DNA of 64,000 bases. Source: Polytrichum commune (lineage: Eukaryota; Streptophyta; Polytrichopsida; Polytrichales; Polytrichaceae). The notes under the pieces are model-generated. The model made no database searches and had not been told where the DNA came from. It saw only the letters and a list, made by a program, of their open reading frames with translations. The stretch lies in NCBI GenBank assembly GCA_950295325.1, contig OX485806.1:43953169-44017168 (forward strand), written 5' to 3'. Position numbers and translations under genes: made by a program. Below are positions 1 through 13,880 of the stretch, in pieces; position 1 is the stretch's first letter; each line of letters begins with the position of its first letter.

Positions 1-3000
1 TCCCGAAGGTCGAAAATTCCATCACTTTCAAATTGATCTTCCAGACCTACATCGTTCAACAGGAATGAACTTCTTTTATTGATAACCCCCCGATTCTCGT
101 GGTGATCAGCTAGCATTGCCTCGTGCACTGGAGACTCGTAGTAACCATTTGAATTCTGCTGACTACTGGAGGCAATATCAAAGAGAGGCTTAAGCTGAGA
201 TATACCCTGCAATGATCGCTGACTTAAGCCAGTTGAACGCCCAGCTTCAGCCTCCCCATTTGCTTCATACAGGTACCCACCAGTAGCGAATGTAGTATGC
301 TTGTCAGCATCTTGAGAAAAAGATCGGCTCTCCTCTCCACTATGTCGAAATCTATCGTCCCACTCTTTGATTGTAATTTCCTCCTGGGCTGGTGATGAGC
401 ATGAAGTTGTGGTGTGGATAATTTCAAGTTCATTAACTTCACCTTGCTGTGGTTCCCGCTGCTTACTTCCCTGCTTGTTCTTCAACAGCACATTGTCATT
501 TTCCAATGCTGCACTTGTACCATTTTGATGAACTCTAAGGAGTTTGAGCTTTTCATTTATGTTGTGGGCGCCCTCTTCCAGGACTTCAAACACGCCTTTC
601 TGCTCTGTAGGGGAACTCAATGGTGAGCAAGCTGAAGAGGACACAAAGTGTTCTGTAGGGTCCTCCGAGTCATGACTTGTGCTTAAGCCGAGTGGAATGG
701 ATGGCTTTGGTTGACCTGGAAGTTTTCGAAGGCGTTGACGACTCTGAAGCATATCAGCATAATCAGCATAATCAGCATAAGGTAATGCGAAAAAAAAACC
801 ACTAAAGATATCTCTGAACTCCCACCAGGTCTGAGTGAACATGCTTATTGAATGCTTAGAGCCTGGTCCATTCTTAGTGATATCAGTATACACTGGAGAG
901 GCAGATCGTACAATGTAAGCCCAAATAAAACCTACAAAATGTTCACAAAACACCTGATGGTCAAGGTAATATTTACTGAAAAAATAGTTACTCTATCACT
1001 CCCAGCTCAATCACAAATTTCAGATTGTTAAATTAAACACACCTCCATAATTCCACTTCCAGCTTCATTTTGAACTGTGAGACTCCGTTGGACACTAGTA
1101 TCTGAAGTCGTCCGACGGAAATGTGGAGATGGTTTAGCTGGCTTGGACTTATATTTCTCACCAGCCATTGCAAATTCACCCTTCTCAAACCGTTCCTTGA
1201 ATCCTTGAAGACTTGCAATCTCCGCATCTTTCTTTGCAGCAGATTCTTTAAGGAGAGCAACCTGTTATGAAAATATCACCAACTAATGAGTTTAAGCTGG
1301 TTAAGCTGTAATTGAATTTTTGCACACTATTCAAAACTTAGAATCATCAAAAGATATTTCAGTTAAATACATATCTCAAAACTCTTAATATTACTAAACC
1401 CAACTATAGAGATGAAGCACGTGACTTCCTTACTCCAGCAAATTAACACACCATGTTATTTTAGAATCAAAAACAACATTTAAAAACATATCCATCTATC
1501 CAAAATGATGTCCAATTATGTAGGCTTTTGATGTAGGGGTGATAATTTGCATGGACCATGTAGTAAACACCAGATAATCTCAAACCCAAAGAAAATTGAA
1601 ATCTCAAAGCTTCTTCCAGAATTTGAAGAATGCATAGTCAGGTCAAATATGCATACACTAGTGACTAGATTTCACAGAAGTCTATACATGAGAAAGTAAA
1701 TCTTCACAAGAAAATCAAAACAAATCAATTCCCAAGTATCACATAAGTACCTGGTCCTTCAAGGTCTGAATTTCACCACTTTCCTTGTTACTACGTGCGG
1801 CCCCAAGCTCAACAGATGACACACGCTCAGCAAACTTTAGTGTACTGACTGTCTCCCCAAAGGACTCCACATCTGGACTTATGTGCACAAACATAAGAGT
1901 TTTTGCTTGTCCACCTGCACAACATCAACAGAAGCTCAATACCAGACATTGAATGCAACTATATAAAATGGGCGGCCAAGAATTACCAATCTCTGTCATC
2001 ACATGCACAACACCTTTTGCTTTATGACCAATAATCCATTACCTTGTGCAACAAGAGCACATTATAATGTCTGCACATTCAACTCAGGCACCCCAAAAAA
2101 GGATTAAAATTTGACATCTTGTTTTCTTATTGGTAGCAGGAAAACTCCGAGAAACACCAGATTTAACGTTTGTGACAATAATATCCCAACACTTCACTAG
2201 GAGCAAGGATAGAATTTAGAAGTTAGCATGCTAGGCAGTGCTGCAACTGTTAAGGTGCTGAAAGGTGCAAAGAATACCTAACGAATCTTGCAGTAGCTGC
2301 GTAAGCTTGCTGTTTCTGTAAGGTACATGCGCATTTTTCTGTGCCAGTGCAGCAATAACATCACCAAGAGCTGATAACGATTTATTGATATGTTGGGCTT
2401 CTTTCAGTCTATCCCCAGTGGCTTCAGACCTGTCCACTCTCTCACTTCCAGCAAGGTCAACCAGATGGAGTGAGCCTCGTAGAATGGCTCCAGAATCCAG
2501 ATCTGTGCCTTGCACATGCACTGTCAGCACACTGCAAGGAAAAAGAGTTAATTAAAACCTTACACAATGTGGAATTTGCAGACTACACCAAGAGCATCCT
2601 CATTCTACACAAAATCAACCGTAACATTTGAGAACCCTGACAAGTACATCTTTCATGAGCAATGACCTCCATGAGAATCAAGGTCTGTGAGTAAGATAGA
2701 TGTTTTAACATACTCATGGAGATGTAATATATGTCAGAGGAAGATGACCATGAGACCTGCTATGACGTTACAAGTAGTCATACCTATGAGATCTGCTACT
2801 CCTTTCATTGAGAGCTGTGGCACCAACAGCCCTGTTTTTCTGCCCAACTTTCATCAACTCCAAGACATCTTCAGTTGACCTAACTGACATTCTACTGGCA
2901 TCGGGTACATTCAGTCCATTTAGCTGAGAATTGTTCCGAATCTCAAGCGTAATGAAGGTCAAGGAAGAACATTGATAACTCATCACAAGTTAATGGATAA

Positions 3001-6000
3001 TCATATTGGCTGAGCATACTAACATTGGATACAAGATATACACAAGACAAGCATGGCCATGCTCAACTAGCAAGAAGACAGTCATTTAATCAATAGACTA
3101 CTTCGTTTCTGACTTTGCAGTGGATAACCAACATGATTGTTAAGAAGGATATTTTTTCTGCACTCCATCTACTGCAAGGAGATCACGAACTTGTTCATTG
3201 TAAATCTCTAGCATCTGTACTCCAATCTCATAGCGAAAAACTTCATGTCTGCTCTGAGTCATGTGAAAGAGATCATGAAGAGCTCTGTAGTTTACTCCCC
3301 AATCAACTGAACTCATATTATTTGGACCACTCTGTTCACAAAGGGGAGGAAAAGAGGTTAGAATTTCCTAGCCCAGAAATGGAAAACAAATCCTACACCT
3401 CCTGATAACACTTGCTTTGAAGCATCAACACAACCAGATAATTGCTTTAAGAAATGAATATAAAAAGTACTTAGGAGAACATACTAATATATTCTACATT
3501 CATGGAACTTACCATAGTAAAGGTTTTCCCAGACCCAGTTTGACCATATGCAAAAATGCAGACATTGAATCCATCCAGGACAGACCGAATCAATGGCTGA
3601 GTGTCCAGAAAAACTTCCTCTGAAGAACAAAACCGAGTAATATCTCTTAGAAAACCATTGGAAACTATAAATTCAAAGTGCAACGCATTCATCACAATTA
3701 AGAATAAAGAATGGACTCTCTTAAGCTAAACCCTGTACTTCAAGAACCTCAGGAAAATATATTACTCAACTGAGTATGACATTGAAAATAAGAAACAACT
3801 TCAAAATGAGAAATCACACCTTGAGTTGCATTTGGACCAAAGCACTTGTTGAAAGAGAATGACTTGCGAGAGTCTTTTCCCCCATTTTTGCCAGGGTTCA
3901 CCAACATTAACTCGCCATTCTCTCCAATGTAATCAACAGTCGTCAGCCTTCCAGGTGATGCAGTGAGGAAAGGCCTCACTCTGCAATAGACGCGAATATT
4001 ACCTAGAGACCATCAATGGGCAAGATGAGACTCTGTCAACAGTACACAAATAGCACCGCCAGAACATAGTACAACCTTCATAAAGCCAAGAACAGACTGA
4101 CTCAAGTCAGATTCTTGGTCACAGAGAACCTCCTTTCTGGCCACACCAGCAACATCATGACAATTATTGAGATGACTATGTTCACAAGCAAATGCAATTC
4201 ACAGCAAACATGGGTTTGCAAAGTTAAGCAGACTTTCATCATGCTATAAATAGCTCACTCAGTGACACTGTCCTGCTCATAGTATGATAAGAAACAAGCA
4301 TTGAAGTACCACTGATAAACCCAAACTGCATGAACACATCAATATCTTAAGACTGTACTTTGCTACAGAATAGAAACATACCTTTAAGGTCTTGCACTTC
4401 ATTGTATAGTATTCTGTTCTCAGCCAAAACTTTGTGATATCCTGATGCTGCCCTTGCCATGCCCTGGAGCTGTTCTTCTGCACAATGAGGAGGATTATTG
4501 AACAATTTGAAATGCTAGTGCATATCAGCAAAAAAATCCAACACAATGAAATACTAGTACATACCAAGATCTGTGAACTGATGCTCCCATTGCATTTGCA
4601 TCCTCAAGACCTCATCTTTGGCGTTGACCTGAGCCAACCTGAGATCCTGTAAAAGTTCACAGGGCCAGAACAAGTACACAAGTGATCTACAGAGGCTTCA
4701 ACCTTTGCTTCTAAAGGTCCACAATCCAAATGCCTCATCATTTCCATCCATATTTCATTCATGATAAGAGGGCTCATGAGAGTGAAAGACCTCCAAATAC
4801 TGTAACTTGCAGATTGACTAACAGCATTTACAAATGAAATCATAGGAGAAAAAAACACCTTATAATCAAGAAGCTGCCGGGAAACAAATGCTTGATACTG
4901 AGTATCCTTCAGTCTTAGGCTTCTCATCTCTTTAGCTGCATTAATTTCCATTTCTTCCATCTTGTTGTATGAATCTTGAAGCTGCAACTCCAGCAAAGCA
5001 ATGCTCTCTTTGCACTCCATCTCAAATTCTTTTTTCTGATTTTCAAACTTTAGCAGAAGTTCTTTGTCTAGGCGCTTGATGTTATCCAGCTCATGCTTTA
5101 GTGCTTGAACAGCTATTTGTTTCTCCTTGTTGTCTTTGATGAGACTGCTCACCTCGTTATCCCTTAGCCTCTTTTCCTCTTCAAATTGCCTCTTCTCAAC
5201 CTGCTATTCCAGAAAATGTCCCAAAATTTCAGCGATCCCAGAATTTAACCTCAAATTTAACAAACACAAACACACAAACACAAATTTAACCTTTTCCACT
5301 TTGAAGACAACCTCAAGTCAAATAGTGTGGGCCAGAGTATTTTCCAATGAACAAATCTACAACTCAAATTCTGGTGCCATCCAATAGAAGCTTGAGGCAT
5401 GGTGATATTAGGCACCCACACACTTAATAATATAAGATGAAGTCAAAAATACACAAAAGTGTCACACACCTTAATGCTCTGAAGCATTCTTGAGTACAAC
5501 TGCCAGCTCCCACATGCCAGCAACCAGGAAAAAGAGACCTTAGATCAGATTTTATCACCACCTTGCAATAAGTCTAGGGATTCTATATCCTACAATCTAT
5601 TTCCTTGATGACCTCCAAAAGTAAGATGACAAATCAAAAATCATTTGAAAGAAAGTATTCAAACATCACCTGCTTAGAAAATGAGTGGTGAGGTTCACAG
5701 TAAATTACCTTTATCTCTTCTTGTGTACCAGCTGCCAATGTTACCAGCACTGAATTCTGCGTTGCAAGCTTTTCTTCTCGTACCAGTATTTCTTTCAAGG
5801 CACTTCTCATCTGCAGCACAAATGCCATTAGTTTCTAAGAAACAAACTACGTCATTGATAATACAACCAATTTAATATGTACACACCAAATCATACAGAA
5901 TCCGTGCAACAATCTCCTCAAGCACTATGTAGCTGCAAGTCAGGCCTATTCTAGTAAAGGTAGGTGATTCTTACTTTCATAACTTGCTTCCTTTGAGTAA

Positions 6001-9000
6001 GGAGGTGACGCTCAAACTCCTCCATTACTTTCCGCAACATAAACTCAACTAACTGGAAAGACACCAGAGAATTCGGCATAGAATCCCCATTCAAACAGCT
6101 CAGAATCTCAATTACAGAGTCTCATCTATATTTAGAATCGGAAAGACAATGGTAGCAGAAAAACATGTGAAAGCTCACTACACACAAAAAAAACAAGGTT
6201 TCATGCTCTTACCATGGGCACTTCCTCTGCAGTTTTGTCACCCAGAATAGCGTTGATTAGGCTCAGAAGTGACTGCGAAGGCACATTCTGCTCATGCACC
6301 AATTCAATCGTCACCACAGGGCAAAAAAGAGTGTAACAATCTCTAGAATCTTAAAATCTCACCAAGCATGTTATTGTACTAGAACATGTTATTGTATCAA
6401 AGTGCTTGAAAGTTATGTACAAGAGCATACTCACAACATGATTTCATGCAGATCAAACTTTCGGAACTGAAGATAGAATTTCCAATTTAGACAACTCTGG
6501 GTTTGACAATGATAATGTCCACAGAAAAACTCACATCCGTTGTGGAAGTTGGAGTTCCTCCACCATAACCTTCTGCAGCAACCAGAGCACTGTTGACACC
6601 TTGGATTCCCCTGGTTTTTACCTGTAAGACCTCGCGGAATTTGTGCCCAATGTGCTGAAGCCAGGTAGACTTGGAAACTGCAGGGTGATAAAGATGATAA
6701 TGAGCAAACAAATTTCCAGGAATAAACGCATAATTCTTGCTATGAGAATTGTGTACTGTAGGAACCTCAGATAATCATCCAATGTGAAGGGACAGATACC
6801 AATAATACCACTGCCATTACCTGATGTATTCCCATTCGCTGCCACCTCATCATCAGCAATTCCATTGGAATTGTCATTTTTTTCAAAAGGGGAACTTTGC
6901 AGGGCTTCAGAAAATGGGGCTGGAATGCTCTTTTCAAAACTGAGCGAAACATCAGGCTGGGTGGACGAACAAGTTAGGGAGTTGTCATCAAGACACTCCT
7001 GATCTGGGAGTGCCCATTTTTTCCGAGAAACATTTGAACCATTCATGCTCTTGGAGCGATTGAAGTACTTGGATGTATTTGTAATGTATCCTGTTGGGTG
7101 ATTAGGGGACTTCAACCTCCAAAATCCCAATGCACCTCCCTGCTTCCAATCATGATAAGATTTTAGAGCTAAAATACAATCCACTAGCTTTGCAGATGAG
7201 CTCGAGGACATAGAACCCTGTCAAAAAAATACCAGAAATTAAAGATTAGTAAAATGAAGCAGTCAGGCCTGTCAAGAGGAGACAGCCAACTGGACAAAGA
7301 AGCCAATCAACCTCTGATAGTCTTCTTCACAATTCGTTTGTAACAAAACTGGAGATATTTACTACATAGTAACCTAACAGGAAGAGGTAAGATGGCCATC
7401 CAACTTGACAAGCAGAAAACTGACTGGAAACTATTTAACTAAGATGACTACAAACACCTAAAATCGCCTTCAAACATATGCTCAAACGCTTGTCATGTAA
7501 AGTAGTAGATGTAAAGTCATAGACTTTCTCTCCGAGAAAATTGCAATTCTCTTGCTTCTGAGACCCTGCAGTGGTCTAAATTGAACCTAATGTTCCTACA
7601 AATGGGATACATGACTCTCTTCAACTATCTTCCTCAATTGAGAGACAAAACACCTAAAGGCACTGATAGGTAATATATAAGCCTTCCAGAACATAGTAGC
7701 ATTTTCCTTTTAAGTACTGACCAATTCAACTTATTTCTTAGAACTCTCCAATACAATCAATTTCCATCTTGGACTATAACATGAGAAATCCAAGATACTC
7801 TGTGCAAGCAAACCACATCATGGAGAAGACATGATACCTGCTCTAAGTCTGAGGCTTCGAATGAAGGCAATCCCATCTCCTCCACAGCCACCAAAAAGTT
7901 CCTGACGTTTTCGAAGTACTGATATGCAGACTGAGCTCCATCAACCAAATTTGGAAGTAATTGATTTTCTACCACCTGACATAGAGTTCATAATTGTTTG
8001 ATAACATTTACAAACACACTATGTTTTGCACAACAGCACAAGCATTCTGCACAGCTGTTATATCCTAGGTAGGTATAGTGATAACAACCCTGATTTGGAA
8101 CATGATCATTTCCATCTCAAAAGAAATGCCAATCTTCTTCAGAGCAGCCAAGAAAGTGTGTCCACAATACTTTCAGATATTTAAGCAAAAATTGAAAGCC
8201 ACAGAAAATTACCAAGAACACAGGTAGACATTGCAAACCCAATGTTGAAAAGGATGAGGACTTCAGAACTTAAAAGGCCCACAACTTTTCCCCTACACCA
8301 CCTACTTTAGACTTGAAAATCCAACCTCTTCAGATTAAATTTATTTCCAATTACATATGATTTCACTAAACCTCCCTAGATCAGACAAGCATACAACACT
8401 GTGTTCAGAATTACTTGCTAGAGCTGTAAATTAGGACGTCTAACCTTTGGAACTGCTCCTGGCTGGACTTTGTTGATGACTCTACAAAGGATGAGCCCAT
8501 TTCTCAAGCACAGCCGCAAGTCTTCCATTGTAGAATCAACTGTGAGAGGCAGATTTTCGGCCATCTCTTGCAACCACAGAATTGCTTGCTGCCTCCTAGT
8601 TGCTGAGTCTCCCACACCATAAACAATTGCATCAATAACATCAGCCTTACCTTCTTCAAATTGCTTAAAATATATACTACCAACGATTTATTCTAAAAGA
8701 CAACTCTCCTAAGCCTTCCAGTCAACACAAGATTCTTTCCTGCTGCCACCAAGAATCACTTCATTGCATCCAGCAACATGAGCCATGAAAATTTCCGTCA
8801 ACAGTATCCTCACTCCAATTTTATCATTCACCTTCTTCGCATAATGCAGATGCACATGGAAGTGTCATACACAATTTGATGGAACTCCAAACACCCGTAC
8901 TACTGTCCTCATACATCATCAAGCTTTCAGTGCAGAATGCGTGAGATTTGCTAGTTCCAGAGAAACCTACACCCAAAAGCTTCCTTCATTTTATTCTGAG

Positions 9001-9933
9001 AGCAAGAGCATGCAGTGCAGCGTGCCATCCAGACATGGTGCTTCTTAAAACCATGCGCTCTCATATTTGATGAGAATTATCAAACCCCACAATAGCAGAC
9101 TGCAAGAGCTTCACCATTTTTTGATACACTGCATTTGCCTTCACCAGGGTTCCTAAGAATGATAATGACAACGACCAATAGGTTCTTGAGAATCTGATCA
9201 AGTGTTCATGATTGGCAACCACGTGCTCCAACGGTGTGGAGGACGAAGAGAAACTGCAATGTTGCATTTGGCCACTGAAACGATAAGTAAGCTTGGACTG
9301 TCATTTCCGCTCGTAGGCACTTGAGAATACCCAGACATCATCATATGTTACCGCCCTCATCTACCGTGTTTCTTCGCAGAGGACAGCGGCTTCCTTGAGT
9401 ATTATCAGCGTTCCTTTATCTTTAGCATTTAGGACCCTAAGATAGGGTTTTTAATCGTGCCCTAAAGAAAGTCGTTAAGAAAAGCACCCTGAGGTGGTAC
9501 TCAGACCTAAGTTCCCGGATTTGCTGTGATTTAGGAAAAACAGACAAAAGAGAGACGAGGGAAGAAGAGAAGGGGACGCAGAAGGCTTGGAACCTGCTTC
9601 CTCTGCTCTTCTAGACGCCAGATGCGTATCACTCAATGTCACTCCGGCCAACGCTGCGCTGTTGTTTCGCAATGTCGCCGTTGTAGTTGATGATGTTGTA
9701 TGATCGCTGTGCTGCCTCTGATTATACGCGCAGTCATATGGTTGGCCTTTCAGCTTCTCAATGTCAGAAATAGATTTTTCGGGGAAAAACAGCGTCCTGT
9801 TGACCTCATAGCCGGTGGAGTCGACGGGTGCCAAACCAAGAGCGATTGTCCTTGCACTCGATGGGCAAAGAACAGAGGATGAACTATTGTTCCTAGAACC
9901 CCCCCTGATCGGGCTTGCCCTCAACTCCTCCAT
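1..9933 (-). CDS. Kinesin-14 with N-terminal CH domain and internal motor (3' end off window)
   Basis: Minus-directed microtubule motor of the plant KIN-14 CH-domain class, which is known to link microtubules with actin. Phase-consistent GT-AG exons: 9933-9594, 8602-8445, 7975-7838, 7217-6800, 6677-6535, 6287-6213, 6052-5975, 5810-5709, 5499-5470 (30-nt microexon), 5200-4859, 4646-4565, 4477-4382, 4002-3820, 3619-3513, 3331-3173, 2941-2784, 2531-2278, 1914-1751, 1261-1043 and about 750 to beyond 1. Order of domains: low-complexity N-terminus ending LASRRAEEA; split CH domain ([19 protein letters not shown]); [10 protein letters not shown]; coiled coil; neck then motor entry [13 protein letters not shown]-loop GQTGSGKT; switch I NERSSRSH; switch [28 protein letters not shown]; Ser-rich tail. 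No disablement seen. The start ATG at 9933 is the first Met of the exon that carries the conserved LASRRAEEA. The 3331-3173 to 2941 junction and the start of the last exon are least certain. More than 1,300 residues, longer than typical members. Confidence 0.93.
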
Positions 9934-11290
9934 GCTTCCACCACCCTACACTAGCAGCAGTTGCCAGCCAGAAATCCTACGCAAACATAATGAGAGAGGT
10001 CACAACTTGGAAAGGGAGAAGTCGGTGAGAAGAAATTGATGATCATAGGGGCTCAAAAAACGTAAGTCCGCCAGCGCCGCCTCTGCTGCTGCTACACTCA
10101 ACAACAAATGCCCTTCCATCCTTCCATGTCTGTGTTTGCTCAAAGAAACTCCATACCTACTAACGTGTCTACATTGGCCGCCATAGTACTGAACAAATTT
10201 ACAATGCATCCATGATCTGGCTATCCGAAACCAAAACACCCGTCGTCGATGCGAGCTTCAGTAGATCCCGACCACTCCTGCATGTCACGACGGCTGCGAG
10301 AGTCCACATTGATTTTTAAAAACGGTGAAAAATCAGCAAGTCCGCTACGGCCTCCACTGATCAGTGCCTTCAGCTACAACTCACACAGCTTACGCAGCTT
10401 CCCAATGTCGTTTTCCCCTCCGCGCACAACCATTTGTGCACTTCGAATCTTGACCTCAATGACACGCCATTTGAGGCCCCACAATCGAATCAAGATCCAT
10501 AGATGACAACCACACCCTACCACCCGAGATTGTCCATCTCACAATTCGTACGCACCTGCTACCGTTCCATAGTCCACCACCCGATCAATAAAAGCTCCCT
10601 CTCGCCATCGCTGCTCACCCCGATCTCTATCTCTCTCTCTCTCTCGACCTTAATCTACTTACACCGATTTGAAAGGCGTCGATGCCAGCGGGAGGGGGAT
10701 AAGTAACCTTAAGGGCAGCTTGCAATGAAATGATATCGGCCAATATTCTCCCCGTCCAACCAAGAAGGCGAGTCACCCCGCCGACCTGGTCACTCTCCTT
10801 CTCCGGTGCAGATCTAGAAAAGCGACGAGTCCGGGGCCCGTGGCGCGGCACGGCACGGCACGGCAGGAAAACTAAGTAACCGGAGGTAAGAATAAAAAGG
10901 AATAGAAATAGAAATTAGGCGGCTGCTCTGATAAAGTAGATGATACTTGACAAGCCTGCTACTCTTTCACCTTCCGCCGTATGCGAGTGAAGAGTCAGTC
11001 CGAGGGTTGCGTTTCAAGCCTTACTCACGAAGGCGCCTGGACCTCTCTCTCTCTCTCTCTCATCTGAGTCCCCGAAGTTGCATGGCTTCGGCTCGGCTTT
11101 GGCTTTGCTTTTGCTTTTGCTTTAACTTAGTTCCTTGTTCATTGTGTGCGTTTGTGTGTGTGTGTGGTTTGTATCCTTTATTATTCTTGTGTATGTACGT
11201 GCTACGGCTACAGGTAGCCCTATACGACTACTGAGCGCGGGTTCGGCACTGGGGCACATGGCCATTCCTTTTTACCAGGGCTTCAGTGGG
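9934..11290. other. Kinesin upstream region with microsatellites; no gene seen
   Basis: This stretch is more GC-rich than its surroundings and has CT-rich microsatellites (about 10,625-10,648 and 11,043-11,060), a short CGGCA repeat near 10,845-10,865 and a TG run near 11,150. CT-rich tracts are common in plant 5' leaders and promoters, so this is likely the kinesin leader and promoter. No convincing TATA box or transcription start could be fixed. The ORFs here are short and low complexity. Confidence 0.4.
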
Positions 11291-11564
11291 CCCACTGCCC
11301 TGTCTTTCAATGCCTTCACTGTTCATGTTTTCAAACTTCAACGTCATCTTAACTTTATCTCAAGAACTGTTACTTGTTTCCCATCCCCCCTGTAAGTAGG
11401 GCATCTCCACCACCCACCATGTGATATGGACATTACAGCATATGTACTACATTAAATATGCATGATCCTTGAGTCACTGTTAATAACGAGAACAAGAACA
11501 AGAAATGACTACGATGTTGCCATCAGCGTGTATGATGTGTTGTTTCATCTTCGAGTTGGGTTAA

Positions 11565-13510
11565 GGGCCGCTTTACACTACGGTGGAGAAGTCCTCCGGT
11601 CAAGAATTCTAGGGGAATTTTAAAATTTGATTGGCCGAGAGTGCCACTCTTGTCCGGTGGTGGTTTACACTATGGCCAAGAGTCTTTTGGTGGAGAACTT
11701 AGTACATGGATGAAATAATGACATGGTTGGCAATGTGGCGACACTTTTTCCAAGGGGAGTTCTCCGGAGGTCCAGTTTCTTGGGCAACCTCAAAGCCTCG
11801 GACAAGAAACTTGGCCTCCGGAGAACTCCAACTTCAATAAAATATTTCTTCCTTAGAGAAATCTCTAGGGGGGCGCACTTCATTGTCAAGTTGAATACCA
11901 CGTGCGATAAAACAAATCTACTTTTTACATATAGCATCACCAAAATGGGTCAAACTTTTATCAATTGTTTTTCATGAGTAGATATACACAGTGTTTATTA
12001 CATGGTAAAAAATGATAACCAACTTTGATATTTAAAAATAAAACAAAAATAAAACATATTGTTTCTAACTAGAATGACGCAAAATTCATTTGAAACAATT
12101 ACTACAATAAATTAAGATGCCTAAAAATTTCAAATATATATATATAAGATATTATCAATGGTTATGCATATGTAAAAAAATTCATAAATTTCAAAATTAT
12201 ATATGGCATATAATATAGGGTAGCAAATATTTATCACACGTGGTTATGAAACGTAAGGGGGTGTGATGGCCCAAGAGAAATCTCTGCACTATTTTTCTCC
12301 CTCTTTAGTATGACATTTTTGGGAAATACGAAAAAGTCATATTATTGAGTTGTCAACTTGTCGTCTTCTCATTAATATGAAAAATGACGTAAAGTTGTCA
12401 TATTATTGAGGGAATATGAAAACATAAGTAATATGAGCTTTAAAATATATAGAACAAGTTTAAGCAATATAGATGGTATGAAATAATAACTTATAACTCC
12501 AAACAATTACAATTACAAATATTCTCAAGAACTCTTAAAATAAGAGTCCAAAGATCTTTGGTGTTGCCTACCCAAGTTAGCAACTGTCATCTTGTCTAAA
12601 TTCCCATCTAACTTTTGGAAACTAATAATTTCATTAACACCAAAATATAAAGAGTTCTCTAATAAGAAACTAGACAACAATGATGCATGACGTTTAGCAT
12701 CAAGATATTGGTGATACTATATCACCTGTGTGCAAGCAACATACTAGGCAAGAGGCCACTCTCACCCTAACTATGTCCATTCTACACTAGTAACCCTAAT
12801 TACCATTAAGTTCCAAACAACAAGTGAAGTTCCTAAGCGGTTTCCAAGTGAAAATGGATGTATTTTAGATGTACATTGTATAGATGAAAGGAATTCTAGC
12901 ATTAACTACCTCTTTAATATGACAAAACGGAGATTCTATATGTTGCATTATCGAGTGTTGTAGTCGTATAAAAGAGGGAGTTTTGAACTAAAAAGTTTGG
13001 TCTCGTAAAAATCTGTCGTAATATTGAGGGTGTCCTATAAACGAGTGTGGTATTAACAAGGTTGGACTATACCAACATGTAATTTCTTTAAAAATCAATA
13101 AGAAGATAATGTTACCTACTTATTTACCTTAATTTGGATGTATTATAGAGGTGGAACATTTTCAAATAAATTATTGTCATGAAAGAAGTTCTAAAACATT
13201 TCTATATACATTTTTTTATCAATTTTTATAAAAAAATATTAATACAATGGTCATGTAGGGGATAAGGTTTCTACTATGGGCGGCTTTGACCATTTTGTGA
13301 AGTAGTCCGGTGGACTTCTCCTCTTGGTGAAGTTGTCCAATACACTTCTCCTTTAGGTGGTTACACTACGGCCAGTCAAGACTTCTTAAGGCATTATTTT
13401 ATTGTCTTTTCATCTTCTCCGGCATACCATCCCTTGCCTCAAACAACCATGTCTTGGGCGAAAATTCTTGACCGACTAGTGCACTTCTCCACCGTAGTGT
13501 AAAGCGGCCC
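11565..13510. mobile_element. Non-autonomous PIF/Harbinger-like DNA transposon
   Basis: 1,946 bp bounded by a perfect 28-bp terminal inverted repeat that begins GGGCCGCTTTACACTACGGT. It is flanked by TAA on both sides (11,562-11,564 and 13,511-13,513). TAA/TTA target duplications and G-rich termini are typical of PIF/Harbinger elements. A second inverted pair with TTACACTA[TC]GGCC lies inside at about 11,666 and 13,361. The interior is AT-rich and has no transposase-like ORF. The local repeat copy near 13,822 keeps the uninserted site, which supports the ends. Confidence 0.85.
11756..11829. repeat. Long near-perfect hairpin inside the PIF-like element
   Basis: The 27-nt left arm (11,756-11,782) starts GGAGTTCTCCGGAGG and is the reverse complement of the right arm (11,803-11,829) except for two mismatches. 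The loop is 20 nt. ORFs on both strands through here are a by-product of the inverted repeat. Confidence 0.8.
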
Positions 13511-13880
13511 TAACTCTACATGTAAACCCAAATGGGCATCACATGATTTAGAGGGACCAGGTACTATGCCTCTTTCCAAAGGTTGTCATTGTTCATGTTT
13601 TTGACCCCCCCCCCCACATCATCAAAGCTTTCTCACAATTGTAACTTATGTCATTCCCCTTCCCCTTGTAAGCATAACATCTCCACCAGCAACCATTTGT
13701 ATGGACACTATAGTGCTACAATAAATACACATGATCATCGAGTCATTGTTAATAGCAAGAAGAAGAAGAATTGATTACGATGTTGCCACCTATGTGTATT
13801 ATGGTGTTGATTTATTTCCGAGTTGGTCTAACTCTACATGCAATCCCAAAACGGACATCACGTGAATTAGAGGGCCTTTG

